Shown here in pieces: positions 8,691 to 16,547 of a stretch of 64,000 nt of DNA. Below the pieces are notes generated by a model that ran no database searches, was not told where the DNA came from, and was given only the letters and a program-made list of their open reading frames with translations. The stretch is from an uncultured Marinicella sp. (GTDB taxonomy: Bacteria; Pseudomonadota; Gammaproteobacteria; Xanthomonadales; Marinicellaceae), in NCBI GenBank assembly GCA_947502595.1, contig CANNAM010000002.1:301165-365164 (forward strand), read 5' to 3'. How positions within the stretch are numbered: position 1 is the stretch's first letter; every line of letters begins with the position of its first letter. Made by a program: the position numbers and the translations under genes.

Positions 8691-9216
8691 GTTCTCGACA
8701 TAATTTAAGCTTTTCCTGGGTTGGTAAAAATTCACCGGTTAAACCACATTTAAAACTTTTGCTGTTATGCGGTTGGTGGAAACGACAACTCACACATTGT
8801 CCAAAACCTTGGTGGTTGTTTTGTTGTTGCCAGGCTTTGAGAAGTGACTGAATACCTGCCAGAATCACCGGTTCTTCTGTAGGCATGGTTACCATATGTT
8901 GGGCCATCTTGGCCAAACTTGATCGTCCTTTAGGAGTGAGAAAAATACGCACCACACGTTTGTCTTTTTCACATTTTTTCCTTTCTATGTGCCCACTGTT
9001 ATCCATTATTTTTAAGCTTTGAGAAATACTGCCTTTGCTTTGTCCTAAGTACTCACTCAACGCTTGTGCAGTATTCGAATAGGCATTGCAAATTGATAAA
9101 TATTGCAATATTTCAAGGTTAACCAATTGAAAACCTTCCGCGCTGACAGCTTGGCGCATTTGACTTTTATACAAGGAAGAAAGGCGCTCTAGCCAGATAT
9201 CAATATTTTTTAACAT
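8668..9216 (-). CDS. MarR family regulator with Cys-rich tail
   Basis: A 182-aa protein. Residues ~1-130 form a MarR winged-helix domain (ALSEYLGQSKGSISQSLKIM recognition helix, wing KKCEKDKRVVRIFLTPKG). Residues ~140-182 add a tail with four cysteines (CVSC, FKCG, LKLC) and several His, probably a small zinc or redox site that could serve as a sensor. ATG 9216 is favoured over 9222 because a good minus-strand promoter (TTGTCA-17-TACTAT) would place transcription start at about 9216, giving a leaderless mRNA. Palindromes flanking the promoters suggest autoregulation and control of the divergent operon. Confidence 0.87.
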   Translation of the reverse strand: MLKNIDIWLERLSSLYKSQMRQAVSAEGFQLVNLEILQYLSICNAYSNTAQALSEYLGQSKGSISQSLKIMDNSGHIERKKCEKDKRVVRIFLTPKGRSSLAKMAQHMVTMPTEEPVILAGIQSLLKAWQQQNNHQGFGQCVSCRFHQPHNSKSFKCGLTGEFLPTQEKLKLCREHDFEPPQ

Positions 9217-9222
9217 GGGCAT

Positions 9223-9251
9223 ATAGTATCGTAACTAAACTTTATTGACAA
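9223..9251 (-). promoter_or_regulatory. Leftward promoter of the MarR operon
   Basis: On the minus strand, TTGTCA (9246-9251) and TACTAT (9223-9228) are separated by 17 bp. The predicted start site falls on the marR ATG at 9216. The -35 box overlaps the rightward promoter's -35 box on the opposite strand. Confidence 0.55.
9225..9241. promoter_or_regulatory. Operator-like site O1 (imperfect palindrome)
   Basis: AGTATCG-TAA-CTAAACT. The right half-site is identical to that of the perfect palindrome at 9282-9298; the left half differs at three positions. It covers the -10 region of the leftward promoter, as expected for MarR autorepression. Confidence 0.5.
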
Positions 9252-9272
9252 GTTTAAAAAGTTAGGTATACT
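9245..9272 (+). promoter_or_regulatory. Rightward promoter of the leader-ORF/DUF4399 operon
   Basis: TTGACA (9245-9250), a 16-bp spacer, then TATACT (9267-9272): a near-consensus sigma-70 promoter. The predicted start at about 9279 lies just before operator 9282-9298. Confidence 0.65.
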
Positions 9273-9281
9273 TGCAAATAA

Positions 9282-9298
9282 AGTTTAGATACTAAACT
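9282..9298. promoter_or_regulatory. Operator-like site O2 (perfect palindrome)
   Basis: AGTTTAG-ATA-CTAAACT is a perfect 7-3-7 palindrome just downstream of the rightward start site. MarR proteins typically bind such 15-20 bp palindromes, so this is the likely operator for the adjacent regulator. Confidence 0.65.
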
Positions 9299-9328
9299 AT
9301 AATTTAATCAACTTAAAGGAGCACAATT

Positions 9329-9412
9329 ATGCATCACTGTAAATTAGTAGAACTTGCAACACCACAGTTGGGTGCTAACAAGGCAATAACTTGGTTTAGG
9401 CCATCACTATGA
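9329..9412 (+). CDS. 27-aa leader ORF, coupled to the next gene
   Basis: ATG at 9329 is preceded by AAAGGAG (9315-9321) with 7-nt spacing, the best ribosome site in this locus. It encodes 27 residues (MHHCKLVELATPQLG...), with an N-terminal His-His-Cys and no signal peptide. Its TGA overlaps the ATG of the DUF4399 gene (ATGA at 9409-9412), while that gene has no ribosome site of its own. So this is either a leader that makes DUF4399 translation depend on its own reading, or a short independent protein. It is not a recognised family. Confidence 0.6.
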   Translation: MHHCKLVELATPQLGANKAITWFRPSL

Positions 9413-9873
9413 CTTGTTTAGCAACAACCACGCGACCTTGGTTTGTTATGGGCATTTTAGCTGCTGCCCCAGTGCTGGCTGTCGAAACCGTGATGGCACC
9501 GAGCAGCGCGCAAGTTTACTTTGTTCATTTAAAAGCCGGTGATGAGGTAACCAGCCCATTCAAAGTGATGTTTGGCTTATCTGGTATGGGTGTGGCTCCA
9601 GCTGGGGTGAATCCCATTGATTTTAAGCAGGTTGGACATCATCACTTATTCATCAATTCATCGATCAAACCAGGTATGTCTGGATTACCCATCCCTACAG
9701 ACGATCAACACCTTCATTATGGTCAAGGTCAAACTGAAACAATGTTGAGCCTCAAACCGGGCACACATACCTTACAGTTGGTATTCTGCGACCCTCATCA
9801 GCGGCTTCACTACCCGGTAATTGCATCTGAAAAAATAACCATTCAAGTGACAGAGAAAGACCATGAAAATTGA
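9409..9873 (+). CDS. DUF4399 domain exported protein
   Basis: A 154-aa product with an N-terminal hydrophobic signal sequence (about residues 1-24, ending LA-VE). The mature domain has the DUF4399 pattern: VYFVHLKAGDEVTSPFKVMFGLSGMGVAPAG, then GHHHLFI, then DQHLHYGQGQTE and LKPGTHTLQLVFCD. The conserved His residues suggest a metal-binding or small beta-sandwich role, but no function is established. It overlaps the leader ORF by four bases and the DUF2024 gene by eleven. Confidence 0.85.
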   Translation: MTCLATTTRPWFVMGILAAAPVLAVETVMAPSSAQVYFVHLKAGDEVTSPFKVMFGLSGMGVAPAGVNPIDFKQVGHHHLFINSSIKPGMSGLPIPTDDQHLHYGQGQTETMLSLKPGTHTLQLVFCDPHQRLHYPVIASEKITIQVTEKDHEN

Positions 9874-10132
9874 TGTTTATGACAGTTATGCAACCTCAAT
9901 GCGAGGTCATGTGATGCATTTTGATGTGTTTGTTGCTGCAACAACACCCGCCGAACAAGCTTTGTCTTTCGGCCGGCAATGGTTGACTTCTTTGGGTGAA
10001 CCTGCCGAGGGTCTTAACCAATCACGATGTAAATATTGCCACTCTGAAGTGGCCAACCCCGATGTGGAAAACCACATCAAATCCCACGGCTATTTCATCC
10101 TGCAGATGGAAGGCTGCCCAGCGCCTTATTAA
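9863..10132 (+). CDS. DUF2024 family protein
   Basis: An 89-aa cytosolic protein matching DUF2024: N-terminal MKIDVYDSYATSMRGHVMHFDVFV, then a compact Cys/His cluster (CKYC, H, SHGYFI) that looks like a zinc knuckle. No function is known for the family. It overlaps the DUF4399 gene, so the two are translated together. Confidence 0.83.
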   Translation: MKIDVYDSYATSMRGHVMHFDVFVAATTPAEQALSFGRQWLTSLGEPAEGLNQSRCKYCHSEVANPDVENHIKSHGYFILQMEGCPAPY

Positions 10133-10184
10133 GGTGTTAATACAAAAATATGCAGGCTAAAAACCTGTTAACCGGAGAAATACA

Positions 10185-10952
10185 ATGAAAACTATTAAAC
10201 CAAACAAGCTCAAATGGCCAGTTGTGCTGTGGTCTACCAGTCTTATGGCCTCTGCTGTTTTTGCCCATGATGGAGGCGCTGTTAAAGCTGCTGGTATTCA
10301 AACAACCAGTGGCAACGCCAAACTGGCGGCATTTGACATTGTTCAAGCCAACATTCAAGCCAGTGATAAGTGGCTTACTTTTGTTATGAGTGTGAGTAAA
10401 AAAGCAGGTAAAACAACCCCTACATCGACAGGTAAGCTGGCAGGCAGTGATGTGTTTTCTTATGTTTGGCCAACTAAAATAGACAGTTCAACGGTTGGCT
10501 TTGAAGCAGACCAGGGGATTTTATCTATGGCCATAACTTCGCACCCTGATTTTGATGACACCCCGTTGTTTGATGAAAATGGCGACGGCAATTTGGATAA
10601 TGATGGTACCGTTTGGCATGCACATTGGGTGGTTTTGGTGCCCGATAATGCCTGTGGTGAGGGCGCCCTTAAAGTCAAAGACATTCCAGCCGGCAGTACA
10701 CCACAATTGCCATTAACTTGGCCGGGTTTACCCATATTAATTGACAGTCCAGGCTATTCCCCGGTAATCAGTAAAACACAGGTCAGTGTCCGGGTGCCTT
10801 TCAAAAACGCCACAGCACTTAAAGGGGTTGCCTTTGATGGTGTGACATCAGGGTTGCGGGTCAATGAAAGTGCGCATGCACCATTGCTCTGTGTGGTTGA
10901 TGTTTTTGATGTGGCATCAGGTGATTTGTCTTTACCGGGTAAAATACAATAA
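10185..10952 (+). CDS. Exported protein of unknown function with Ca-loop-like motif
   Basis: A 255-aa product with a signal peptide (about residues 1-27, ending VFA-HD). The mature part contains DENGDGNLDNDG, an EF-hand/dockerin-like calcium loop, followed by WHAHWVVLVPD. It has two cysteines, one in DNACGEG and one in LLCVVD, that could pair. I do not recognise the family. The ribosome site CCGGAG is 8 nt upstream. It is the last gene of the MarR-divergent operon and is followed by a clear terminator. Confidence 0.7.
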   Translation: MKTIKPNKLKWPVVLWSTSLMASAVFAHDGGAVKAAGIQTTSGNAKLAAFDIVQANIQASDKWLTFVMSVSKKAGKTTPTSTGKLAGSDVFSYVWPTKIDSSTVGFEADQGILSMAITSHPDFDDTPLFDENGDGNLDNDGTVWHAHWVVLVPDNACGEGALKVKDIPAGSTPQLPLTWPGLPILIDSPGYSPVISKTQVSVRVPFKNATALKGVAFDGVTSGLRVNESAHAPLLCVVDVFDVASGDLSLPGKIQ

Positions 10953-10961
10953 ATTGATTCA

Positions 10962-11003
10962 AACCAAGCATACAACTATGGCTCGTATGCTTGGTTATGT
11001 TTT
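10962..11003 (+). terminator. Rho-independent terminator
   Basis: Perfect 12-bp stem AACCAAGCATAC (10962-10973) / GTATGCTTGGTT (10985-10996) followed by a T-containing tail (ATGTTTTA). It closes the MarR-divergent operon. Confidence 0.65.
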
Positions 11004-11086
11004 ATACCTACAAATCTTCTTCGCTGATTATTTGGTGTACATATGTCATAATGGTTGATTCGTTTTATTTACAGCTGAGACCAGTC

Positions 11087-11512
11087 ATGTCAGAGAACAA
11101 AACCCAAGCCACTGAAGCCAGTGTTATTCAATTCCTTACCGCCGTGACTCCTGAACAAAAACGCCAAGACGCTTTTACCATCTTGGAGATGATGGAGCGA
11201 CTTTCGGGCTACACTGCGAAAATGTGGGGTGACAGCATCATAGGCTTTGGTCAGTACCATTACAAATATGCTTCAGGCCGTGAAGGGGACTTCATGCGCA
11301 TAGGTTTTTCACCGCGCAAAGCCAACATTTCGCTGTATATTATTGCAGGTTTTGAACAACACAAAGCGCTGTTAGAGAAGTTGGGTAAGCACAAAACTGG
11401 TAAATCATGTCTGTACATCAATCATTTGAAAGATATTAAGCCAAAGGTATTGGAAGAGTTGATAGTTAAAGAGTTAGAATACATGGCCGAAAAATACCCA
11501 GTTGAAGATTAA
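11087..11512 (+). CDS. DUF1801 domain protein
   Basis: A 141-aa soluble protein of the DUF1801/YdhG-like fold. Visible signatures are SGYTAKMWGDSIIGFGQYHY, MRIGFSPRKANISLYI, GKHKTGKSCLYI and an alpha-helical C-terminus. ATG 11087 is taken because upstream in-frame codons lie in the promoter region and give an unrelated hydrophobic extension. The cellular role is unknown. Confidence 0.85.
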   Translation: MSENKTQATEASVIQFLTAVTPEQKRQDAFTILEMMERLSGYTAKMWGDSIIGFGQYHYKYASGREGDFMRIGFSPRKANISLYIIAGFEQHKALLEKLGKHKTGKSCLYINHLKDIKPKVLEELIVKELEYMAEKYPVED

Positions 11513-11561
11513 CAATATTCATCCAAAGGGTGTTTAATGACACACAGAATAAACATTGACC

Positions 11562-12395
11562 ATGAAAAAATTACCCAAAATATCGTGGGGTGAAACCAGC
11601 AGCCAACAACCCATATACTTTGCCCACGCCAATGGCTTTCCACCGGGTTCTTATCAGCCGATTATTGATGCCTTGAGTCAGAAGAGACAAGTGGTGTCAT
11701 ACTTACAAAGGCCTCTGTGGCAACCTACACCAGATCCCAAAGAATTGAAGAGTTGGTATCAGTTGGCAGACGATGTGATTGACTTCTTTGATCAAAACAA
11801 CATGCGGCAAGTGGTTGCTGTAGGACATTCACTCGGAGCGGTGACGGCATTTATGGCAGCCCGAAAACGCCCAGATTTAATCAAAGCTTTGGTGATGATA
11901 GAGCCAGTCACTCTGGCTAGGCCGTTCTGTTGGCTCACTCGATATTTACCAAGCACGGTGAAATCACGGGTGAAAATTGTGAATAAAGCCTTGAATCGGC
12001 CTGATCGGTTTGCGAGCAAAGCCGCCGCCTTTACATTTCATCGCAAAGCCAGGGCCTTTAAAAACATCAATGATGAACAGTTGATGCACTATATTAACGC
12101 TGGTGTGGTGAAACAAGGTGGTGAGTACAGGTTGGCTTACCCGCGTGAATGGGAAGCGCAAATTTATGCCACTGCGACTTATTTCAGAAACCGTTTAGTG
12201 CATTCAAAACTGCCTGTTTTGGCAATGCGAGGAGCACATTCAGACACCATCTCAGCTAAATTTTGGCAGCAATGGCAACACAACAAACAACATGAGTTTG
12301 TGGATTTTGAAAACAACGGACACTTGCTGCCTTTTGAAAATCCTAATGGAGTCATCAGCCACTGTCTGCCATTTATTCAACAGCACGGCGTGTAA
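11562..12395 (+). CDS. Alpha/beta fold hydrolase
   Basis: A 277-aa hydrolase with HANGFPPGSY (oxyanion loop), GHSLGAVTAFM (nucleophile Ser), and a C-terminal NGHLLPFE giving the catalytic His. It is of the general epoxide-hydrolase/esterase type with unknown substrate. ATG 11562 is used; a TTG at 11556 adds two residues. The radical-SAM gene begins two bases after its stop, so they are likely co-transcribed. Confidence 0.87.
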   Translation: MKKLPKISWGETSSQQPIYFAHANGFPPGSYQPIIDALSQKRQVVSYLQRPLWQPTPDPKELKSWYQLADDVIDFFDQNNMRQVVAVGHSLGAVTAFMAARKRPDLIKALVMIEPVTLARPFCWLTRYLPSTVKSRVKIVNKALNRPDRFASKAAAFTFHRKARAFKNINDEQLMHYINAGVVKQGGEYRLAYPREWEAQIYATATYFRNRLVHSKLPVLAMRGAHSDTISAKFWQQWQHNKQHEFVDFENNGHLLPFENPNGVISHCLPFIQQHGV

Positions 12396-12397
12396 AT

Positions 12398-13945
12398 ATG
12401 AATTCAACTGCTGCCCAATTGGCGCATCCAAAGTCCATAGTGTTGACTACATTGAACAGTCGGTATATCCACTGTTCTTTCAGTCTGCGATATTTGTATG
12501 CCAATTTAGGTGATTTGCAGTCCAAGGCCACGATTCGAGAGTTCACCATCCATGAACGTGCCATTGATGTGGCAGAAAAACTGTTGGCAATGGCGCCCCA
12601 AATCATTGGTTTCAGTGTCTATATTTGGAATGTGGTGGAAACCACCGAGGTAATTAAGTTACTAAAAACCATTCGACCAGATATACAAATCATTTTAGGT
12701 GGCCCAGAGGTCAGTCATCTACCTGACCAGCCGGCAGTGGTTGAATTGGTGGATTATGTCATCAAAGGCCCTGGTGAAAGCAGCTTTAAAGCACTGTCAG
12801 CTCAGCTGTTGCAAGGACAACAACCTGAGTATTCAGTTATTCAAGGGGTGCCGCAGGCGCTGGAGGAACTGATCATGCCGTATGAGTTTTATGATGATGA
12901 GGACTTGCGCAACCGCATCATTTATGTTGAAGCCTCTAGGGGTTGTCCTTTCAAGTGTGAGTTCTGTCTGTCATCCTTGGATAAAACAGCAAAAACTTTT
13001 ACTTTGGATCGCTTTCTAGAAGAGATGGCCAAGTTGTATAAGAAAGGTGCCAGAAACTTTAAATTTATAGACCGAACCTTTAACCTCAAGGTTGCTCATT
13101 CAACTGCAATTTTACAATTTTTCTTGGATCGCATCGATGCCAACCAAGAACAACAAGATTTAATGGTGCATTTTGAAGTCATCCCAGATCGACTCCCCGA
13201 TGCGCTGAAAGCCATGTTGGTACAATTTCCTGTCAATAGTTTACAGTTTGAGGTTGGGGTGCAAACTTTCGATCCTGAAGTTCAGGCCTTAATCAGTCGG
13301 CGCCAAGACAACGAACAAACTAAAAATAACTTGTTGTGGTTGAGAAGTCACACCAATGCACACATTCATGCAGATTTGATTTTCGGGTTACCTGGTGATA
13401 CTTTGCTTGGCTTTGCTGATAGTTTTGATCAGCTTTATGAACTGGGGCCACAAGAAATTCAGCTGGGAATTCTCAAACGTTTGCGAGGTGCACCAATCAA
13501 CCGACATTCTCAAGATTTTCAAATGAAATACAGCCCTGCGCCACCGTATACGGTGTTGCAAACCCGTGACATCAGTTTTGAGGATTTACAGCGGGTTGGA
13601 CGTTTTGCTCGTTATTGGGATATTTTTGGCAATCAGGGTCGCTTCAAACACACCTTGCCGCTGTTGATGGGTAAGCAACCATTCAAGCGGTTTTTGACTT
13701 TTGCTGATGCCTTGTATGCCACTGAAAACAGCACTTGGAAGATATCGTTAAAACGGCAATTTGAGTTGCTACATCAGCTGCTGCCTGATTTAGTGGCACT
13801 ACCACAAGCCACAGTTGTAGAGGCTTTGAGTCTGGATTTTCAAAGGTCACCTTTGAAAGGCAGTTTTGAATTGTTTTTAAGTGCTCGACAGCCCACTAGC
13901 AGGAAAGCTGGCCAGGCCAACTCACGTCAACTTCGTCACACTTAA
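12398..13945 (+). CDS. B12-binding radical SAM protein
   Basis: A 515-aa protein. Residues ~12-150 form a cobalamin-binding Rossmann domain (IIGFSVYIWN, ILGGPEVSHLP). The radical-SAM core follows, with the 4Fe-4S ligands in CPFKCEFC (C183, C187, C190), and an HADLIFGLPGDT loop. The C-terminal ~130 residues match the DUF4080-type extension. Such enzymes do methylations or rearrangements with SAM and B12; the substrate is unknown. Confidence 0.9.
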   Translation: MNSTAAQLAHPKSIVLTTLNSRYIHCSFSLRYLYANLGDLQSKATIREFTIHERAIDVAEKLLAMAPQIIGFSVYIWNVVETTEVIKLLKTIRPDIQIILGGPEVSHLPDQPAVVELVDYVIKGPGESSFKALSAQLLQGQQPEYSVIQGVPQALEELIMPYEFYDDEDLRNRIIYVEASRGCPFKCEFCLSSLDKTAKTFTLDRFLEEMAKLYKKGARNFKFIDRTFNLKVAHSTAILQFFLDRIDANQEQQDLMVHFEVIPDRLPDALKAMLVQFPVNSLQFEVGVQTFDPEVQALISRRQDNEQTKNNLLWLRSHTNAHIHADLIFGLPGDTLLGFADSFDQLYELGPQEIQLGILKRLRGAPINRHSQDFQMKYSPAPPYTVLQTRDISFEDLQRVGRFARYWDIFGNQGRFKHTLPLLMGKQPFKRFLTFADALYATENSTWKISLKRQFELLHQLLPDLVALPQATVVEALSLDFQRSPLKGSFELFLSARQPTSRKAGQANSRQLRHT

Positions 13946-14016
13946 CGTCGGATTTAAATTGATGGAGCCAACAGTTTGTTGTGGTAAAGTATTTATAGTT
14001 TATAGCCAGTATATCC

Positions 14017-14943
14017 ATGCCACAGAATCAACGGTTCAATCACTTTTGGGACAACATGCCATTGACGCCAATTCAAAGCATTGAATTGGCAGGTTATGAA
14101 GTGTTGGTTAAAAGGGATGATTTGAACCATCCACTGGTACAGGGAAACAAGCTACGTAAACTTAAATACAACTTACAAGCTGCTCAGCAACAAGCTTGCC
14201 ATACCCTGGTTACCTTTGGAGGTGCTTATTCAAATCACCTATTGGCAACGGCTTATGCGGCTAAACAATGTGGTTTTAAAAGTATTGGTGTGGTTCGTGG
14301 TAATGAGCTGGCCAACCAGCCAGGAATATGGTCTGAAACACTGTCAAACTGTCAACAGTTTGGCATGCAGTTAAAGTTTGTCAGTCGGGCAGATTATCGG
14401 CTTAAATCTGCATCTGAACCTTTTTCCCAAATATGGTCTGAGTTAGACCGCCCTTTTTTGATACCAGAAGGAGGCTCCAACCAATTGGCAATCAAAGGCG
14501 TGGCTGAACTGGTGAATGAAATTGCTGAACAATGCCACCCACCTCCGAGTCATTTGATTTGCCCATTAGGTACCGGCGGCACTTTGGCTGGATTGGCCTT
14601 GGGTGTGGCACAGCAAAACTGGGAGTGTAAGGTAGTTGGTGTGGCTGTATTGAAAGGTTTACATAGTGTAAAAAGTGACTTAGATCAATGGCTTGTGGAG
14701 GTTGACAAGAAAGTTGACTGTACTGTACTCGATGATTTTCATGGTGGTGGCTATGCAAAAAATACCCCCGAATTGATTCGGTTCAGCATTGCATTTGCAC
14801 AACAACATGGCTTTAAATTAGATAAAATATACAACAGCAAGTCATTTTATGCCTTGGCGCAGTTGCTTAAAAATCAACAAATTACGGCCAAGGATAGACC
14901 GTTGATTATCCATACAGGTGGCCTACAGGGAGGAGCTAACTGA
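14017..14943 (+). CDS. PLP-dependent D-cysteine desulfhydrase/ACC deaminase family
   Basis: A 308-aa fold-type II PLP enzyme. The lysine motif VQGNKLRKLKYNL holds the PLP Lys. TFGGAYSNHLLATAYAA and the glycine loop PLGTGGTLAGLALG bind the cofactor phosphate. Closest families are D-cysteine desulfhydrase and 1-aminocyclopropane-1-carboxylate deaminase; sequence alone does not choose between them. It stands alone between the radical SAM and the GGDEF-like gene. Confidence 0.87.
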   Translation: MPQNQRFNHFWDNMPLTPIQSIELAGYEVLVKRDDLNHPLVQGNKLRKLKYNLQAAQQQACHTLVTFGGAYSNHLLATAYAAKQCGFKSIGVVRGNELANQPGIWSETLSNCQQFGMQLKFVSRADYRLKSASEPFSQIWSELDRPFLIPEGGSNQLAIKGVAELVNEIAEQCHPPPSHLICPLGTGGTLAGLALGVAQQNWECKVVGVAVLKGLHSVKSDLDQWLVEVDKKVDCTVLDDFHGGGYAKNTPELIRFSIAFAQQHGFKLDKIYNSKSFYALAQLLKNQQITAKDRPLIIHTGGLQGGAN

Positions 14944-15035
14944 TAATTGGAGCATGTTTTTAATGCCATACTTGCTTGATTGGCATTATAATAAAGTCAG
15001 TGAACCACTTTAGTTTGCTCAGGCTGAAATTTTGA

Positions 15036-15755
15036 TTGAAAGCTAAAACCACACAAGTAGGATGGACGATTTTTTGGGTTTTTGCACCTATGCAGACGCT
15101 TTTGGCCAATACTTTGCTTGTCGGTGACACCAGTGTGTCATCAATTTTCACTGCTTTGAACGGTCTACTTTTTATTCTCATAGTGGCGGTTGTACTGCTG
15201 TTGTATAAAGTCACTACCAATGCCAAAGCTTTGAATAAACTGCGCAGCGAACTGCGGCACTTAAGTCGCACCGATGATTTAACCCAATTAAACAACCGCC
15301 GTTATTCAGAGAAACGTTTGTACCAGGTGTTCGAACGTCACCTCAGGAATAATTCAGCCAACAGTGTTTTACTGATGTTAGAGATTGATGATTTTGATGC
15401 AGTGGTAAATACATCAGGGCAAACAGCTGGAGATTTGGTTATACAAACAGTGGCTGGGCTGGTACAGGATCGTGTCAGGAACACCGATTTAGTCGGTCGA
15501 TTTGCAACCCACACCTTCATGGTGCTATTGCGTGATACCACCACTGAGCCAGCCAAAGTATTGGCTGATGAAATACGGCGTTTGGTCGCAAACAACCAAA
15601 TTATGTATGGCAAGCAACAAATTAATGTTACTTGCAGTATCGGGTTAAGGGCTTATTCATCCAGCATGGTGTCCTGTCGTGATTGGATTCAACAAGCCGA
15701 TAGGGCGCTGAATAGGTCCAAGCAACTGGGTCAAAATCAAACCACCGTATATTAA
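15036..15755 (+). CDS. Membrane GGDEF-fold protein with degenerate active site
   Basis: A 239-aa protein: signal-like N-terminus, transmembrane helix at about 42-58, short coiled linker, then a GGDEF domain (SRTDDLTQLNNRRYSEKRL from residue 77). The catalytic GGDEF is replaced by ATHTF at 157-161, and the metal-binding DID is EID at 116-118. It should not make cyclic di-GMP and may bind a partner or nucleotide instead. The TTG at 15036 directly follows an in-frame stop and gives the signal sequence; ATG 15090 is the alternative. Confidence 0.8.
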   Translation: MKAKTTQVGWTIFWVFAPMQTLLANTLLVGDTSVSSIFTALNGLLFILIVAVVLLLYKVTTNAKALNKLRSELRHLSRTDDLTQLNNRRYSEKRLYQVFERHLRNNSANSVLLMLEIDDFDAVVNTSGQTAGDLVIQTVAGLVQDRVRNTDLVGRFATHTFMVLLRDTTTEPAKVLADEIRRLVANNQIMYGKQQINVTCSIGLRAYSSSMVSCRDWIQQADRALNRSKQLGQNQTTVY

Positions 15756-15787
15756 CCCCTTAAGGCTGATGGAAATTAAATGGCTGG

Positions 15788-16366
15788 TTATTCAGCTACA
15801 CCATCTGTTGGGTTCAGTGTTCTTTGGGCCAATTCGTCGGCAGTCTTTTCTAGCCAAACAGGCCAATACTTTTGGTGCTTTTTAGCGACACTGGCTTGGT
15901 GCTTTTCATACCATGCATAGTCTTTATCACCTGGTACATGAGGTTTTGATTTTTTCATCCACTTATCAAAGTCAGATGAACCAATGAAGAATTTAGAGGT
16001 GCCATCATTTCTTATTGGCCACAGAGAAAACCTGGCCTTCCATGCACCCATTCTAGGTGTCACAATGCTGTAATATGTTTGACCAGCAGTTAACTCAGCA
16101 TGCATAAAATCAGCAGCTTCTGACACCACCATAAAAGTGTGCTTTCCAGGGGTGGTCTTGTGAGTGATTCTTTTTTTGTTACCCAGAATGCCAATGAATT
16201 TTATTTCATCACCATCGACTTCATAAATGCTGGATTTTATGAATTTACCTACCATGGAATAACGCAGAAACACAATTTCTATGGATTCATTGTCGTCACT
16301 GGCAGAGCCTATAGTTGGTAGCAAAACAGTTAAAATTAATACCAGTGGCATAAATGCTTTTTTCAT
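15788..16366 (-). CDS. Exported protein, DUF2846-like
   Basis: A 192-aa product with a signal peptide (MKKAFMPLVLILTVLLP..., cleavage after GSA-S). The core TPGKHTFMVVSEA... followed by LTAGQTYYSIV resembles DUF2846 domains, which have a PG-H-..AG..YY pattern. The C-terminal ~60 residues are Lys/Trp-rich (WYEKHQASVAKKHQKYWPVW). The function is unknown. It converges with the GGDEF-like gene, 32 bases apart. Confidence 0.7.
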   Translation of the reverse strand: MKKAFMPLVLILTVLLPTIGSASDDNESIEIVFLRYSMVGKFIKSSIYEVDGDEIKFIGILGNKKRITHKTTPGKHTFMVVSEAADFMHAELTAGQTYYSIVTPRMGAWKARFSLWPIRNDGTSKFFIGSSDFDKWMKKSKPHVPGDKDYAWYEKHQASVAKKHQKYWPVWLEKTADELAQRTLNPTDGVAE

Positions 16367-16547
16367 AGTCTGAGTTCCTGTGTTGGTTGTATTGGCTGTA
16401 TGTTACTTTTTACCACACAAAATATGAAACCTTGAATCATTTATTTTTATTTCAGGATGTTAAATAGCAGTTTTAGATTTCTAAACTGCAGGTATTTAAG
16501 CTTGAGGGTATTGTAAATTATGTGTTGAGAAGCAACCAGTATGTGCT

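Noticed and set aside
13946..14016. Promoter before the PLP enzyme gene
   Set aside because: AT-rich but without -35 and -10 boxes at acceptable spacing.
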